This document shows, in pieces, positions 54,242 through 63,172 of a DNA stretch of 64,000 nt. Source of the DNA: Sipunculus nudus (lineage: Eukaryota > Annelida > Sipuncula > Golfingiida > Sipunculidae); assembly GCA_026874595.1 (NCBI GenBank), contig JAPPUL010000069.1:370001-434000 (forward strand), read 5' to 3'. The notes below the pieces were generated by a model. The model was not told the origin of the DNA, made no database searches, and saw only the letters and a list, made by a program, of their open reading frames with translations. Positions within the stretch are counted from its first letter, which is position 1, and the number at the start of each line of letters is the position of its first letter. Made by a program: the position numbers and the translations under genes.

Positions 54242-55249
54242 ATGCAGTATCATAAAGAATATACTCTGATTTATAAGCTTATAAAGGACGCTAAATCGAT
54301 TATCGTTATACCGCATATAAACCCTGACCCTGATGCTCTTTCGAGTAGTTATGCTCTTGCTAAGACCTTTTTGAACTTAGGTATTAATGCTGTTATTGGT
54401 CTTCAGGAGAAATTGTGTTATGTGAATAAATATGCGGTGCCCGATAAAAGCTTGTTTATTTATCCAACGAAAGAAAAAGTATCTTCTTTGACCTATGACA
54501 TTGTTATAACCACTGATATTGGGAGCAAGGCAAGAGTCGGCCTTTATCTTGACCTAGTTAATAAGGCCAAAACTATTATAAATTTAGACCACCATATTGA
54601 CAACGACTCCTTCGGACATGTCAATATTGTGGATAGCTCTTTTTCTTCTACTGCTGAGCTTGTTTATGAATTTTTGCATTTCAATAATATCTGCCTTTCT
54701 GAGGATATAGCCTGTTCTTTATATGCTGGGATAGTATTTGATACCGGTTCTTTTAGATATAGCTTAACAAGCCCTAAAACTCATAAATATGTTAGCAGCA
54801 TTTTACAATCATTTGATATTGATACTAATGCCGTATATGAAAGTCTTTTTGAGAACTTTAATCTATCTTATCTTAAATTAATGGCTTGTGTTGGAAGAAG
54901 TCTTGAAACATTTTATGATGGTAAGTTAATTCTTTCCTATCTTAAAAGATCTTTTTTGCTTGAGTGTGAGGCATCTGAGAATGATGCCAATAACTTAGTT
55001 AAGCTAGGCTCAAGTCTTAAAGGGAACATCTTAAGCATCTTTATGAAAGAAAAAAATAGCAACGAGATTAAAGTTAGCCTTAGGTCTAAATCCTCAAACA
55101 TTAAAGTTAATACAATTGCTAAACAGTTTGGCGGCGGCGGACATGAGAAAGCCTCTGGTTTCTCCTTAGCTTTACCTTTTGATAAGGCTTATAATCTTAT
55201 TATGGAGCAAATCGTTAATGAGCACGCGCATATCTTATCAGAGAATTAA
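54242..55249 (+). CDS. nrnA: DHH-family nanoRNase/pAp phosphatase
   Basis: 335 residues from ATG 54242, chosen because GAGG lies 6 bases upstream and the homology starts just after; the frame extends to 54179. IVIPHINPDPDALSSSYALA, VITTDIGS, NLDHHIDNDSFG and DTGSFRYS are the DHH metal-binding motifs; FGGGGHEKASGF is the DHHA1 motif. NrnA degrades very short RNAs and 3'-phosphoadenosine 5'-phosphate. All key residues are present. A strong terminator follows the gene at 55333. Confidence 0.92.
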   Translation: MQYHKEYTLIYKLIKDAKSIIVIPHINPDPDALSSSYALAKTFLNLGINAVIGLQEKLCYVNKYAVPDKSLFIYPTKEKVSSLTYDIVITTDIGSKARVGLYLDLVNKAKTIINLDHHIDNDSFGHVNIVDSSFSSTAELVYEFLHFNNICLSEDIACSLYAGIVFDTGSFRYSLTSPKTHKYVSSILQSFDIDTNAVYESLFENFNLSYLKLMACVGRSLETFYDGKLILSYLKRSFLLECEASENDANNLVKLGSSLKGNILSIFMKEKNSNEIKVSLRSKSSNIKVNTIAKQFGGGGHEKASGFSLALPFDKAYNLIMEQIVNEHAHILSEN

Positions 55250-55332
55250 ATGTCGCTTGAAAAGAAAAAGCTTTAAAGGATATTTATTATGAATTTATTC
55301 TAACTTAGATATCTTATTAGAGAGCTTAATCT

Positions 55333-55361
55333 AAAACCGTTTTTGTGAAAACGGTTTTTTT
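55333..55361 (+). terminator. Rho-independent terminator after nrnA
   Basis: AAAACCGTTTT, loop TGTG, AAAACGGTTTT form a perfect 11-bp stem with a 4-base loop, followed by TTT and a T-rich stretch. It lies 84 bp after the nrnA stop. It is one of the few textbook terminators in the window. It would also partly work in the opposite direction because the stem begins with AAAA. Confidence 0.88.
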
Positions 55362-55439
55362 ATTTATTTTATTAATACATGCGTGAGTGCTTGTATTATT
55401 TTATGTATCATCTGTTATATTAATTTCGGTTTTTGTATT

Positions 55440-56063
55440 ATGTCCTTATCCAATAAAATTGTTATTACATCTATATTGGCAATCCTCTTCATTATAAGTA
55501 TCTCTAATGAAGGTTTTTCTATGTCTCGTTGGTTTAAATTCTCTTATGGGTTTCGTATTGGAGGATCTATGATTGATATTGAGGATCGGGTTCCGGATAA
55601 CGATATAAAGTATACTATTGGTGCCTCAGGTGGAATTGTTAGTGACTTTAACATAACATCTCGAATTAGTCTTGGTCTTGAAGTGCTTTATTTTATGCGG
55701 GGTGGAGTTTTGCCAAACGACGGAGGACGGATTACTCTACACTATATATCTATCCCGCTTCTTATGCATATTTGGATTTTACGTAATAGACTTGCCATAA
55801 CTGTTGGCTTTGCTAATAACTTTTTTCTAAACGGGGATGGAAAGCTTACTAACCCTAATATGCCTATTAACCACTCTACGATAAGAGTTTATGACTTTGC
55901 GCCTATAATCGGTATTAATCTAGTTATTCAGAAATTCGCAAGTGGTATGAGGCTTATGGCAGATGCTAGGTTTGAAATTGGCGTTGTTAATATTCTTAAA
56001 CGCTTTCGTCCTGAGTTCTTTAATAGAACTACTCCTTACTTCTCGCTTGGTCTTAATTTCTAA
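55440..56063 (+). CDS. Predicted outer-membrane beta-barrel protein
   Basis: 207 residues from ATG 55440, which gives a signal peptide (SLSNKIVITSILAILFIISI, cleavage near NEGFS). The frame extends to GTG 55383. The mature sequence has alternating barrel strands (FKFSYGFRIGGSMIDI, ISLGLEVLYFMRGGVL, RLAITVGFANNFFLNG) and ends with PYFSLGLNF, an aromatic C-terminal strand recognised by BAM. Pattern and size resemble PorT/OmpA-like eight-strand barrels. It follows the nrnA terminator so has its own promoter, and is convergent with the SH3 lipoprotein. Function unknown. Confidence 0.75.
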   Translation: MSLSNKIVITSILAILFIISISNEGFSMSRWFKFSYGFRIGGSMIDIEDRVPDNDIKYTIGASGGIVSDFNITSRISLGLEVLYFMRGGVLPNDGGRITLHYISIPLLMHIWILRNRLAITVGFANNFFLNGDGKLTNPNMPINHSTIRVYDFAPIIGINLVIQKFASGMRLMADARFEIGVVNILKRFRPEFFNRTTPYFSLGLNF

Positions 56064-56092
56064 CCTAATACTTTATACTTTTTAACAGATTC

Positions 56093-57952
56093 CTATATAT
56101 ACTCTTGCCTTAACAAGAGCTTTACAAATAGCTTTGAAAGACCAACTAACTCCTTTTTATCATATCCTGATACTCCAAGACTATTTAGTGCATGGACTAC
56201 CTCGCTATAATATATCTCATCATACTTATCGTAGTCTTGCTTTTTATATTTAATGTATTTGAAATCAAGGTATAGTTTGTCTTTAACTATCTCATTTGTC
56301 TCTCCTCCAAAATTCGGGCTCGTTCGCTTTACCTTTATTAACATTTTCTTGTTATCAAAATCTATGTTCTCAAGACTAAGTTTTATTGTGTCATAATATG
56401 AATTGAACTTTGTATGAAAACGTGGGTCCCTTGCCTTGAGCTTACTAACAGCTTTTTCTCCCCTTGCTTTTAGCTTTAGCTCTATTAGCTTCAAAAGAAC
56501 TTGCGCAAGCTTATAGTCTCCTACTGTAAGCCGATTTTTTACATATTCATTCATCTCTAGTATAAGATTATAATCACTTTGCCCTTTATAACTTAAAGAC
56601 TCCATCTGAGCACGACTAGCCTTATTCCGTATGCTTAGGGAACCTTTTAGCTCTTTAGCCTCTTTAGCCTCTTTACTCTCTTTATCCATCCCGCTTCTTC
56701 CTTTATTAATCACATTCTCCCAATCAAAATCTTCATCCACTCTGCCTGTAATCCACCACTCTGAAGGGCTTGATGAACCTTCATTATACAAGCTCATTAC
56801 CTCTACATCTTTTGCCTTTTTTACTTCCTTTACTTTATTTGTTTCTTTCCATATTCTTGCTTTTATATAAGATTCGTTGGGATTATGCCTGCTTTTTAGT
56901 CCCCTTTCTACTAGCTTTTTTACCCCCTTTCTAGGACCTGCTTCCACTTTCCCCCACCTTATAGTTTCTCCTATTATCGCAAAGTGTATTTTATATCTCT
57001 TCGCTTTTGTAATATATTCAAGAGATGTTACACCTATTTCTACACGCCCTGTAGTGCCATTTGAGAGCTCTTGTTCTTTAGCCTTTTTTAAGAGTTTTGT
57101 TCTCGCATTCATAAACTTTAGGTAGATTTTATTATTTGTTAAATAGCTACTTGCACGCCTTGATTTGGTTTTAACAAGATATTTGCCATACACCCAGCCA
57201 GCTTTATTTGCTGTTGATACCTTGTACCAATAGTCTTTTGATGACTTTATCTTGAACTTTATATTACTTTTCCATCTTAGCTTAACTACTGTTTTATCAA
57301 ATAAATATGCTTTTATCTTAGACCCTACTTTTGGCTCTTGACGCAACTTTACAAACTGTCCCTTTATCTGCATATAGGATGCGTCTTTCGATACACCTGG
57401 TTTGCCTTTTAAAACAATATTTCTTTCTACCTTATTTGCTACCTTATCTGATTGCTTTTCCCTCTCTTTATCTTCCCCATCTCCGTACTCTTTTAAATTG
57501 CCTTCTTTAAATTCCTCTTCTAATTCCTCTTTAAATTCCTCTTTTTGCACTTGCATCTGCTTTTTCCTTCCTTCATGCTCTTTGCTTCTTAATACTTTTC
57601 CTAACAAGTCGTTTTGTTGCGCATATAAAGCTCCTCCTCTGTCTCCTTTATCTATTAGTCTATAACTTATACTCTTTACTCCTCCTCGTGAAAGCACATC
57701 CTCAAACTTGTATATTGCATTTATATATTCTCTTTCTCCTAAACGACTATAATCACACTCTATTTGTAATACTGCATGGGCAGTGCTTTCTTCGTATTCT
57801 AAAACATTTGCGGATAGTAAATCTGTTGGTATGTTAGATTGCTCAATTAGTTTGTCGTTAAGCTCCGCTTGTCCTATTTTTTCACTTGCGCAATTTATCA
57901 AGAAAAAGGGGAGTGCCGTTAATAGTAATAGTTTAATCAGCTTTATAACTAT
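56093..57952 (-). CDS. SH3-domain lipoprotein, possible non-canonical start
   Basis: A frame with standard starts begins at TTG 57901, but that codon lies inside a lipoprotein signal: upstream in frame the sequence reads VIKLIKLLLLTALPFFLINC, with lipobox LINC. No ATG, GTG or TTG precedes it. The best start is ATA at 57950-57952, nine bases after a GGGGGG run; CTG at 57938-57940 is the other choice. Length is then 619 residues. A bacterial SH3 domain lies near 215-265 (VKLRQEPKVGSKIKAYLFDK, YWYKVSTANKAGWVYGKYL). The rest is Lys/Glu-rich and shows no known enzyme. It has KEAKEAKEL and EEFKEG repeats. An envelope scaffold is likely. Confidence 0.75.
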   Translation of the reverse strand: MVIKLIKLLLLTALPFFLINCASEKIGQAELNDKLIEQSNIPTDLLSANVLEYEESTAHAVLQIECDYSRLGEREYINAIYKFEDVLSRGGVKSISYRLIDKGDRGGALYAQQNDLLGKVLRSKEHEGRKKQMQVQKEEFKEELEEEFKEGNLKEYGDGEDKEREKQSDKVANKVERNIVLKGKPGVSKDASYMQIKGQFVKLRQEPKVGSKIKAYLFDKTVVKLRWKSNIKFKIKSSKDYWYKVSTANKAGWVYGKYLVKTKSRRASSYLTNNKIYLKFMNARTKLLKKAKEQELSNGTTGRVEIGVTSLEYITKAKRYKIHFAIIGETIRWGKVEAGPRKGVKKLVERGLKSRHNPNESYIKARIWKETNKVKEVKKAKDVEVMSLYNEGSSSPSEWWITGRVDEDFDWENVINKGRSGMDKESKEAKEAKELKGSLSIRNKASRAQMESLSYKGQSDYNLILEMNEYVKNRLTVGDYKLAQVLLKLIELKLKARGEKAVSKLKARDPRFHTKFNSYYDTIKLSLENIDFDNKKMLIKVKRTSPNFGGETNEIVKDKLYLDFKYIKYKKQDYDKYDEIYYSEVVHALNSLGVSGYDKKELVGLSKLFVKLLLRQEYI

Positions 57953-58323
57953 TGGTCTTATCCCCCCTTTTGTTTTACCTTTACGACATCCCTGTCTTTT
58001 AGTAACTTTTTTTTTTTTAACAAAAGCTCTTAAAAGCCTTCTTTAATGACTATAAGTCTTAATGACTATAAGTATTTTGATTACATATAATTATATACTC
58101 TTAAGTATTTTAAAAAAACTTTACTGAATTTTTAAAATGACTCTCTTATTTCATAGGCATAATTATTCATAAGCACAATTATTAACGTTTTCTTTTTTTT
58201 ATATCTTTAGGATAGCATTTACTCGATATTTTATGTGTTATTAGAGTATGGCTTATTTATCTTATTAGTTTATAATTACTTATTCTTTTTTCTATAAATT
58301 CTTTTTTTCTATAAAATGTTGGC
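57953..58323. other. Divergent intergenic region
   Basis: This 371-bp region lies between the SH3 lipoprotein (minus) and the LptF/G-type gene (plus). It contains a T12 run at 58007-58018, a duplicated AATGACTATAAGT near 58050-58070, and a duplicated CATAAGCACAATTATT-like element near 58150-58175. It should carry promoters for both genes. No ORF or RNA gene seen. Confidence 0.5.
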
Positions 58324-60798
58324 ATGAGTATCATATATTCTTCCCTTAGCATCTTTAAACCTTATAAATTTACTCTAATCGATAGATTACTAATAAAAGA
58401 TTTTATTAAAACGCTTATAGGTTCGCATGCGCTTTTCTTGGGACTATTTCTCTTTATGCAGCTAATTAACGACATACCTTACTTCATAGAACGAATGAAT
58501 GCCGGAGATTCTTTTGTTACTGTTGATAAAATTATTTCTATGTACTTAAATGGTATTCCGTACAAAATACTTTGGGTTTCTCCTATCGCCTTTACTTTCA
58601 GCAATATGTTCACTCTTGGAAATTTGTATAAACATAACGAAGCAGTTGCATATGTAGCTGCTGGTATACATATTATACGTTTTGGAAGTCCTTTAATTAT
58701 AATAAGCATGCTTTATTCACTAGCTCTTATACCTATTATGGATATTCTAATATCCCCTACCTTTGATAAAGCAGAGGCACTAAACAAGAAGATGAGACAT
58801 AATTGGCAAGCCGATAATTACAGAAATCTTGAAGTCTTTGGGAAAAATGATATTTATTATCTTATAGGTTATTTTGAAAAAAAAGACAATAAGATGCTGC
58901 GACCGATTATTGGCAAAGAAAATAAAGATTATGCAAAAAGCCAATTTAACATTACCGAGAGAGTAGAAGGGAAAGGAAGAGGAGAGAAGACACTTAAATT
59001 AGAACCTAATGAGAAGATAAGCGAGAAAGAAAACAATTCTAGAAGAGCAGCAAACGATAAAACAAAAGGTTCTGCCAAAGAGATTAAAAAGTCTATAATT
59101 ACGGATGGGCTTATCTATTTAAAAGATATGTTTATAGGGCTTATTGCAAATGCCGGAAAAGATATTATTTCTAATTTAGAAGATAGGAGGACAAATATAA
59201 AAGATAAAGCTGAACTTTCTGCTACAGTTTCTGGTGGGTCTGCTGCTAATATAATAAAACTAAAAGAAGATATCTTAAAAGAAGATGAAACACTAAAAAG
59301 GACTAAAAGCGAAGATAAAAAGGCTATTTTACTTGGAGAGGAAGGGTTTCCGGAGGAGGAGACAAGAATACGTCCAAAAGAAAGGATTGTAAATCCTCAA
59401 GCAAAAATAAGAAACAGCTTAAATAAGACTAAAAGCTTTTTTGAAAGGATAAAAGAACCAAAAGTCTCACTTTCTTTAACCTCCTATGAAAAGGGGTATT
59501 ATGATAAAAAGCTTGACTTTCAAAAAACTAAGTATCTAAGTAAAGCTGAAACAGAAAAACAATCCCAAACCGTAGAGAAGCCTCTTAACAAAGTGCTTAA
59601 TAAAGCAATAGAAATAGTACATCCTGAGAATAAGAAAAAGGAGGAGAGTGAGAAGGGCCAAGAAAAAGATATAGAAGGAGGGCAAACAAAGATAAAAGAA
59701 GAGAATGTAAAAAAGAGTAGGTCTTTGACAAAATCAAATGAGGGAGGAGGAGTTCTAAGAGAAGGAGGCGTTAGGCAAGGTAATGTTTCTACTAAACCTA
59801 GTGTTATTAGAAATGTTATTAATGAAAAAAAGACATTACCTAAAAGCAAGGTCGTACAAAATGGAATAAAGAAAAAAGATAAAGGTATACAAATAGATTA
59901 TGATGACATATACAAACTAAGCCTACTGTCAAGTAGCTCAGAGCGTCCAATAAAGATATTTGAGGTTAAAGACAAACGTTTAGTCAAAAGGATTACGAAT
60001 CTGTCCCCAAATAAGGCGGTGAATAAGGAAGAGAATGAAGAAGTTGCAGATGAAGCTGAAGAGTTAAATAAACAAAAGTTAACTAACAATACTCCTCTAA
60101 TAAGCGGTTCAGAGATAGATCTTTTTGAGGATGCTGAATATATAAAGTCACTAAACCTAAAAAGTCTTGTAAAAGCTCAAAAGTTAAAGAAATTAAATAT
60201 AAAAGATAGTGATTTTGCAATAGATAAAAAAGAGTATCTTAGGCTGCCCTCAACATCCTTTTTTCATTATAGAATAGACGCAAAGCAAGCGCTTTGGGAT
60301 AAGAAGTTAAAACGTTGGGTAGCGTATGATGGAGAGCTTAGGGTCTGGATAGACAATAAATTGACATTAAAGAAGTTTAAGAAACATGTAATAGAGGAGG
60401 CAGTTGATGAGCCTGCGCACTTTACAATTAAGCGTGAGGAGATAGATCGGCTAACGACGAAAGAGGTTAGAGCACTAATAGACTCTTTAAAGGAAGCAAG
60501 GAAAGATGTAAAGGATCTTGAGATAGAATTATATGCAAAGAAGTTTGCTTTTCCGATGGCAACATTTCTATTAGTATTCATAACAAGTACAATAGGGCGT
60601 TTTCATTCAAGGAAGTTAGTATTTGTCAATAGTTTATTTAAAGGGATAATAATCTTTTTAATATACTTTACAGTTTTCCAACTTTCGGTATCACTAAGTA
60701 AGGTAACAAATATTTTACCCCCGGAAATTGCAGCTTGGTCAGGAAATATAATATTCTTTCTAGCAGGGCTATATTGGCTAAAGAAGGCACATACGTAA
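58324..60798 (+). CDS. LptF/LptG-family permease with very large periplasmic insert
   Basis: 824 residues, against about 360 for LptF or LptG. The N-terminal membrane part is typical: RLLIKDFIKTLIGSHALFLG, GIPYKILWVSPIAFTFSNMF, LYKHNEAVAYVAAGIH. The C-terminal part has FAFPMATFLLVFITSTIGRF and IIIFLIYFTVFQLSVSLSKV, with a final helix. Between them lies the jellyroll, split by about 400 residues of Lys/Glu-rich low-complexity sequence (about 205-620); the fold reappears at FHYRIDAKQALWDKKLKRWV. The family forms the LPS-exporting ABC transporter with LptB. Only one such gene is seen here. The insert would face the periplasm. Codon use becomes more purine-rich from about 58.9 kb. Confidence 0.85.
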   Translation: MSIIYSSLSIFKPYKFTLIDRLLIKDFIKTLIGSHALFLGLFLFMQLINDIPYFIERMNAGDSFVTVDKIISMYLNGIPYKILWVSPIAFTFSNMFTLGNLYKHNEAVAYVAAGIHIIRFGSPLIIISMLYSLALIPIMDILISPTFDKAEALNKKMRHNWQADNYRNLEVFGKNDIYYLIGYFEKKDNKMLRPIIGKENKDYAKSQFNITERVEGKGRGEKTLKLEPNEKISEKENNSRRAANDKTKGSAKEIKKSIITDGLIYLKDMFIGLIANAGKDIISNLEDRRTNIKDKAELSATVSGGSAANIIKLKEDILKEDETLKRTKSEDKKAILLGEEGFPEEETRIRPKERIVNPQAKIRNSLNKTKSFFERIKEPKVSLSLTSYEKGYYDKKLDFQKTKYLSKAETEKQSQTVEKPLNKVLNKAIEIVHPENKKKEESEKGQEKDIEGGQTKIKEENVKKSRSLTKSNEGGGVLREGGVRQGNVSTKPSVIRNVINEKKTLPKSKVVQNGIKKKDKGIQIDYDDIYKLSLLSSSSERPIKIFEVKDKRLVKRITNLSPNKAVNKEENEEVADEAEELNKQKLTNNTPLISGSEIDLFEDAEYIKSLNLKSLVKAQKLKKLNIKDSDFAIDKKEYLRLPSTSFFHYRIDAKQALWDKKLKRWVAYDGELRVWIDNKLTLKKFKKHVIEEAVDEPAHFTIKREEIDRLTTKEVRALIDSLKEARKDVKDLEIELYAKKFAFPMATFLLVFITSTIGRFHSRKLVFVNSLFKGIIIFLIYFTVFQLSVSLSKVTNILPPEIAAWSGNIIFFLAGLYWLKKAHT

Positions 60799-60878
60799 AG
60801 ATAAGAAAAGAAATAAACTAGAAATAAAATGATTAAAATATCTACTGAAGAGAGATTATGATATAAATTTATATAGTT

Positions 60879-61583
60879 ATGAAGAATCTCTTAAAAAAGC
60901 TAATGGGGCTATCGCTTGTGGCGTTAATAACCCTTATGGGGTCTTTGGGACTAATCCTATGCTATGGATTTAGACTAGATTTAACCCACAAGATAACAAT
61001 ATTATGGGCAAAGGGTTTAATAAAGGCAGCAGGAGTTAGGCTTAAAGTAAAAAACAAAGAAAAGATAAAAGCAGATGAAAACTATATAATAATAAGCAAC
61101 CACGTAAATTTATATGACATTCCGCTATTGTTCTTGAGTTTAGAAGAGATGGATATAAAGATGTTTGCGAAGAAGTCTTTATTTTATGTTCCGTTATTTG
61201 GGCTTGCAATATACTGTGGTGGACATATACTAATAAATCGAGATGATAAACTAAGCATATTAAAGGGGCTTAGAAGGGCAAAGGAAAAGCTAAATAATAA
61301 TAAGTCAATATTGATATTTCCTGAAGGGAGACGTAATGAGAGTGGTGAGCTTGGTGAATTTAAGAAGGGAGCCTTTATAATATCGAAGAGTACAAATAAG
61401 CCAATATTGCCGATATACATTTTTGGTAATAAGATAGTAACAAAGAGAGATATAAGTCTTAGGAGTTGCGAGGTAGAGGTTTTGATAGGGGATCCTATAA
61501 GTTCTGCTGATATAAAAAAAGATACTAATGTGGTTAAGTTAATAGAGATGACAAAAGCTCGTATGGAAAGTCTAGTAAACTAA
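60879..61583 (+). CDS. plsC: 1-acyl-sn-glycerol-3-phosphate acyltransferase
   Basis: 234 residues. A membrane segment at about 8-30 is followed by the acyltransferase core: ISNHVNLYDIPLLF with HxxxxD, GHILINRDDK, LIFPEGRRNESGELGEFKKG for glycerol phosphate binding, and PILPIYI. It makes phosphatidic acid at the inner membrane. It follows the permease on the same strand by 80 bp. The last five codons and the stop are part of a 15-bp tandem duplication. Confidence 0.93.
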   Translation: MKNLLKKLMGLSLVALITLMGSLGLILCYGFRLDLTHKITILWAKGLIKAAGVRLKVKNKEKIKADENYIIISNHVNLYDIPLLFLSLEEMDIKMFAKKSLFYVPLFGLAIYCGGHILINRDDKLSILKGLRRAKEKLNNNKSILIFPEGRRNESGELGEFKKGAFIISKSTNKPILPIYIFGNKIVTKRDISLRSCEVEVLIGDPISSADIKKDTNVVKLIEMTKARMESLVN

Positions 61584-61597
61584 AGTCTAGTAAACTA
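61568..61597. repeat. 15-bp duplication of the plsC stop region
   Basis: AAGTCTAGTAAACTA occurs twice in tandem. The first copy contains the last codons of plsC and, at its boundary, the TAA stop (61581-61583). It is a small version of the gene-end duplications seen at ppc and murE. Confidence 0.93.
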
Positions 61598-61641
61598 AAG
61601 AGATTTATAAATTGGTATTTGGGGAAGTAATTATTAAAATT

Positions 61642-62076
61642 ATGTTAGCTAAGGAAAGAGGTAAAATACTTTGTATAGATTATGGAACGGTAAGAATGGG
61701 GATTGCAATAAGTGATGGGACGAATACGCTAGCAAGTGGACGAGGCTATATAAATGTAGTTGGCAAATGGAAAACACTTGAAGCTATAGGTAGTATACTT
61801 TCGAAGAATTCATGTACTAGTGTAGTGATAGGACTACCTTTATCTTTAAATGGAAATGATACTAAAAAGACTCATGAGGTACGATATTTTGCAGATATGG
61901 TAAGTGAGTATACAAAAGCTGAGGTAATACTTTGGGATGAGCGGCTGTCGTCTTATGAGGCAGATATTATAATGCATGAGCTTAAAATACCGCTAAAAAA
62001 GCGTAAGGGCAAAAGAGATGAGCTTGCAGCACAGGTTATACTTCAAAGTTATCTAGACGCTGTTGGCAAAAGATAA
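61642..62076 (+). CDS. ruvX: YqgF/RuvX family nuclease (pre-16S rRNA processing)
   Basis: 144 residues from ATG 61642; the frame starts at TTG 61612. GKILCIDYGTVRMGIAISD is the RNase H-like N-terminus with the first Asp, VVIGLPLSLNGNDTKKTHEV the middle motif, ILWDERLSSYEAD the DER motif, and KRDELAAQVILQSYLD the last acidic motif. Members process the 5' end of 16S rRNA; earlier annotation calls them Holliday junction resolvases. No good ribosome-binding site is near the ATG; GGGGAAG lies 15 bases upstream. Confidence 0.92.
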   Translation: MLAKERGKILCIDYGTVRMGIAISDGTNTLASGRGYINVVGKWKTLEAIGSILSKNSCTSVVIGLPLSLNGNDTKKTHEVRYFADMVSEYTKAEVILWDERLSSYEADIIMHELKIPLKKRKGKRDELAAQVILQSYLDAVGKR

Positions 62077-62195
62077 TAAAATTATATATTAATAATATAT
62101 AATTTTATTATCTTGTAGGATAGAAAGCTATTAAGATATTTATACTAATTATCTTATACTGCTTTTAAAAAAAATAGCCTTGGAGGAATGAGGTT

Positions 62196-62699
62196 ATGAA
62201 AACATACAGCTATATAACACTAGTTATTATGCTACTAACACTAAGTTTTTTGGTTTCTGATGCTTATTTATATGGACATAAGGGAGAGAGGTATAGAAAA
62301 TACTCATATAAACGGGACAAGAGAGCAAAGCAAGAAACATCAATAGAAGGGAAGATAAAAAAGCAAGCAGATTTTGGGCCAGCTCATAGTATACTCCTTG
62401 AGACTACTAAAGGAGATATATACGTAAATCTAGGTTCAACTAGGCGTATAAAGTCTAAAGGGCTAAAGCTTTTTATAGGAGATAAGATAAAGCTAAAAGG
62501 TTATTATATAGCAAAGTCAAGGTATAAGATTTTAATACCTTTAGAGCTAACAAAGGGGTCTAAAACATACAAATTAATGTCTAAAAAGAGGTTAAAGAGA
62601 TGGGATGATAGCTATGACGATGATAGGTACGAACATAGAGAATATAGAGACGACGATAGGTATGAATATAGAGAATACGATGACGACGATAGAAGCTAA
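62196..62699 (+). CDS. Exported OB-fold-like protein with Asp/Arg/Tyr-rich tail
   Basis: 167 residues. The signal peptide covers about 1-25 (YSYITLVIMLLTLSFLVSDA). The mature part has FGPAHSILLETTKGDIYVNL and GLKLFIGDKIKLKGYYI, a beta pattern seen in small periplasmic OB-fold domains with a Gly-Asp turn. The tail RYEHREYRDDDRYEYREY is a duplicated DDDRYE(H/Y)REY unit, encoded by near-identical 24-bp repeats. GGAGG lies about 11 bases before the ATG. Function unknown; the charged tail could bind cations or other envelope components. Confidence 0.72.
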   Translation: MKTYSYITLVIMLLTLSFLVSDAYLYGHKGERYRKYSYKRDKRAKQETSIEGKIKKQADFGPAHSILLETTKGDIYVNLGSTRRIKSKGLKLFIGDKIKLKGYYIAKSRYKILIPLELTKGSKTYKLMSKKRLKRWDDSYDDDRYEHREYRDDDRYEYREYDDDDRS

Positions 62700-62811
62700 T
62701 AAAAAGTAGCTAAGCAGAATAATATAGAAACGTAGGATAGATAAATAGGAAAGTAAATATAGAATCTAATATAGATAATAGAAAGAAGAAGACATTTGAA
62801 AAAAGTATAAA

Positions 62812-63111
62812 ATGATGCTTAAATTAGCTATGAATAGAACTTATTCAAAACACGTTACTGTAAAGAACCGAGAAGGGATACATGCAAGGCCTTCAGTAAA
62901 GATAGTTGAGCTTACAAACCGCTTTAAAAGCGAGCTGACTATAACGAAAGGGGAACTTACAGTTGACAGTAAAAGCATACTGGATGTTTTGACATTAGCT
63001 GCAAGTTATGGCAGCGAGTTAGAAATTAAGGCAACAGGAGAAGATGCAAGGGAAGCAGTAGATGCTCTTTGCAAACTGCTTTCAACTGAGTTTCATTTTC
63101 CAGAAACTTAA
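62812..63111 (+). CDS. ptsH: HPr phosphocarrier protein
   Basis: 99 residues. REGIHARPSVKIVELTNRFK contains the His phosphorylated by enzyme I, and VDSKSILDVLTLAASYG the regulatory serine region (Ser46 equivalent present). ATG 62812 is used; ATG 62830 would remove six residues that are not part of the fold. HPr either relays phosphate to sugar-specific PTS enzymes or, through its serine, acts in catabolite control. No ptsI or EII gene is in the window. Confidence 0.93.
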   Translation: MMLKLAMNRTYSKHVTVKNREGIHARPSVKIVELTNRFKSELTITKGELTVDSKSILDVLTLAASYGSELEIKATGEDAREAVDALCKLLSTEFHFPET

Positions 63112-63172
63112 AGTTGGCTTATAACTAGAAACTACTAAAAGCTTAATATACTAAAATAAAAGCCGTTTAAGG

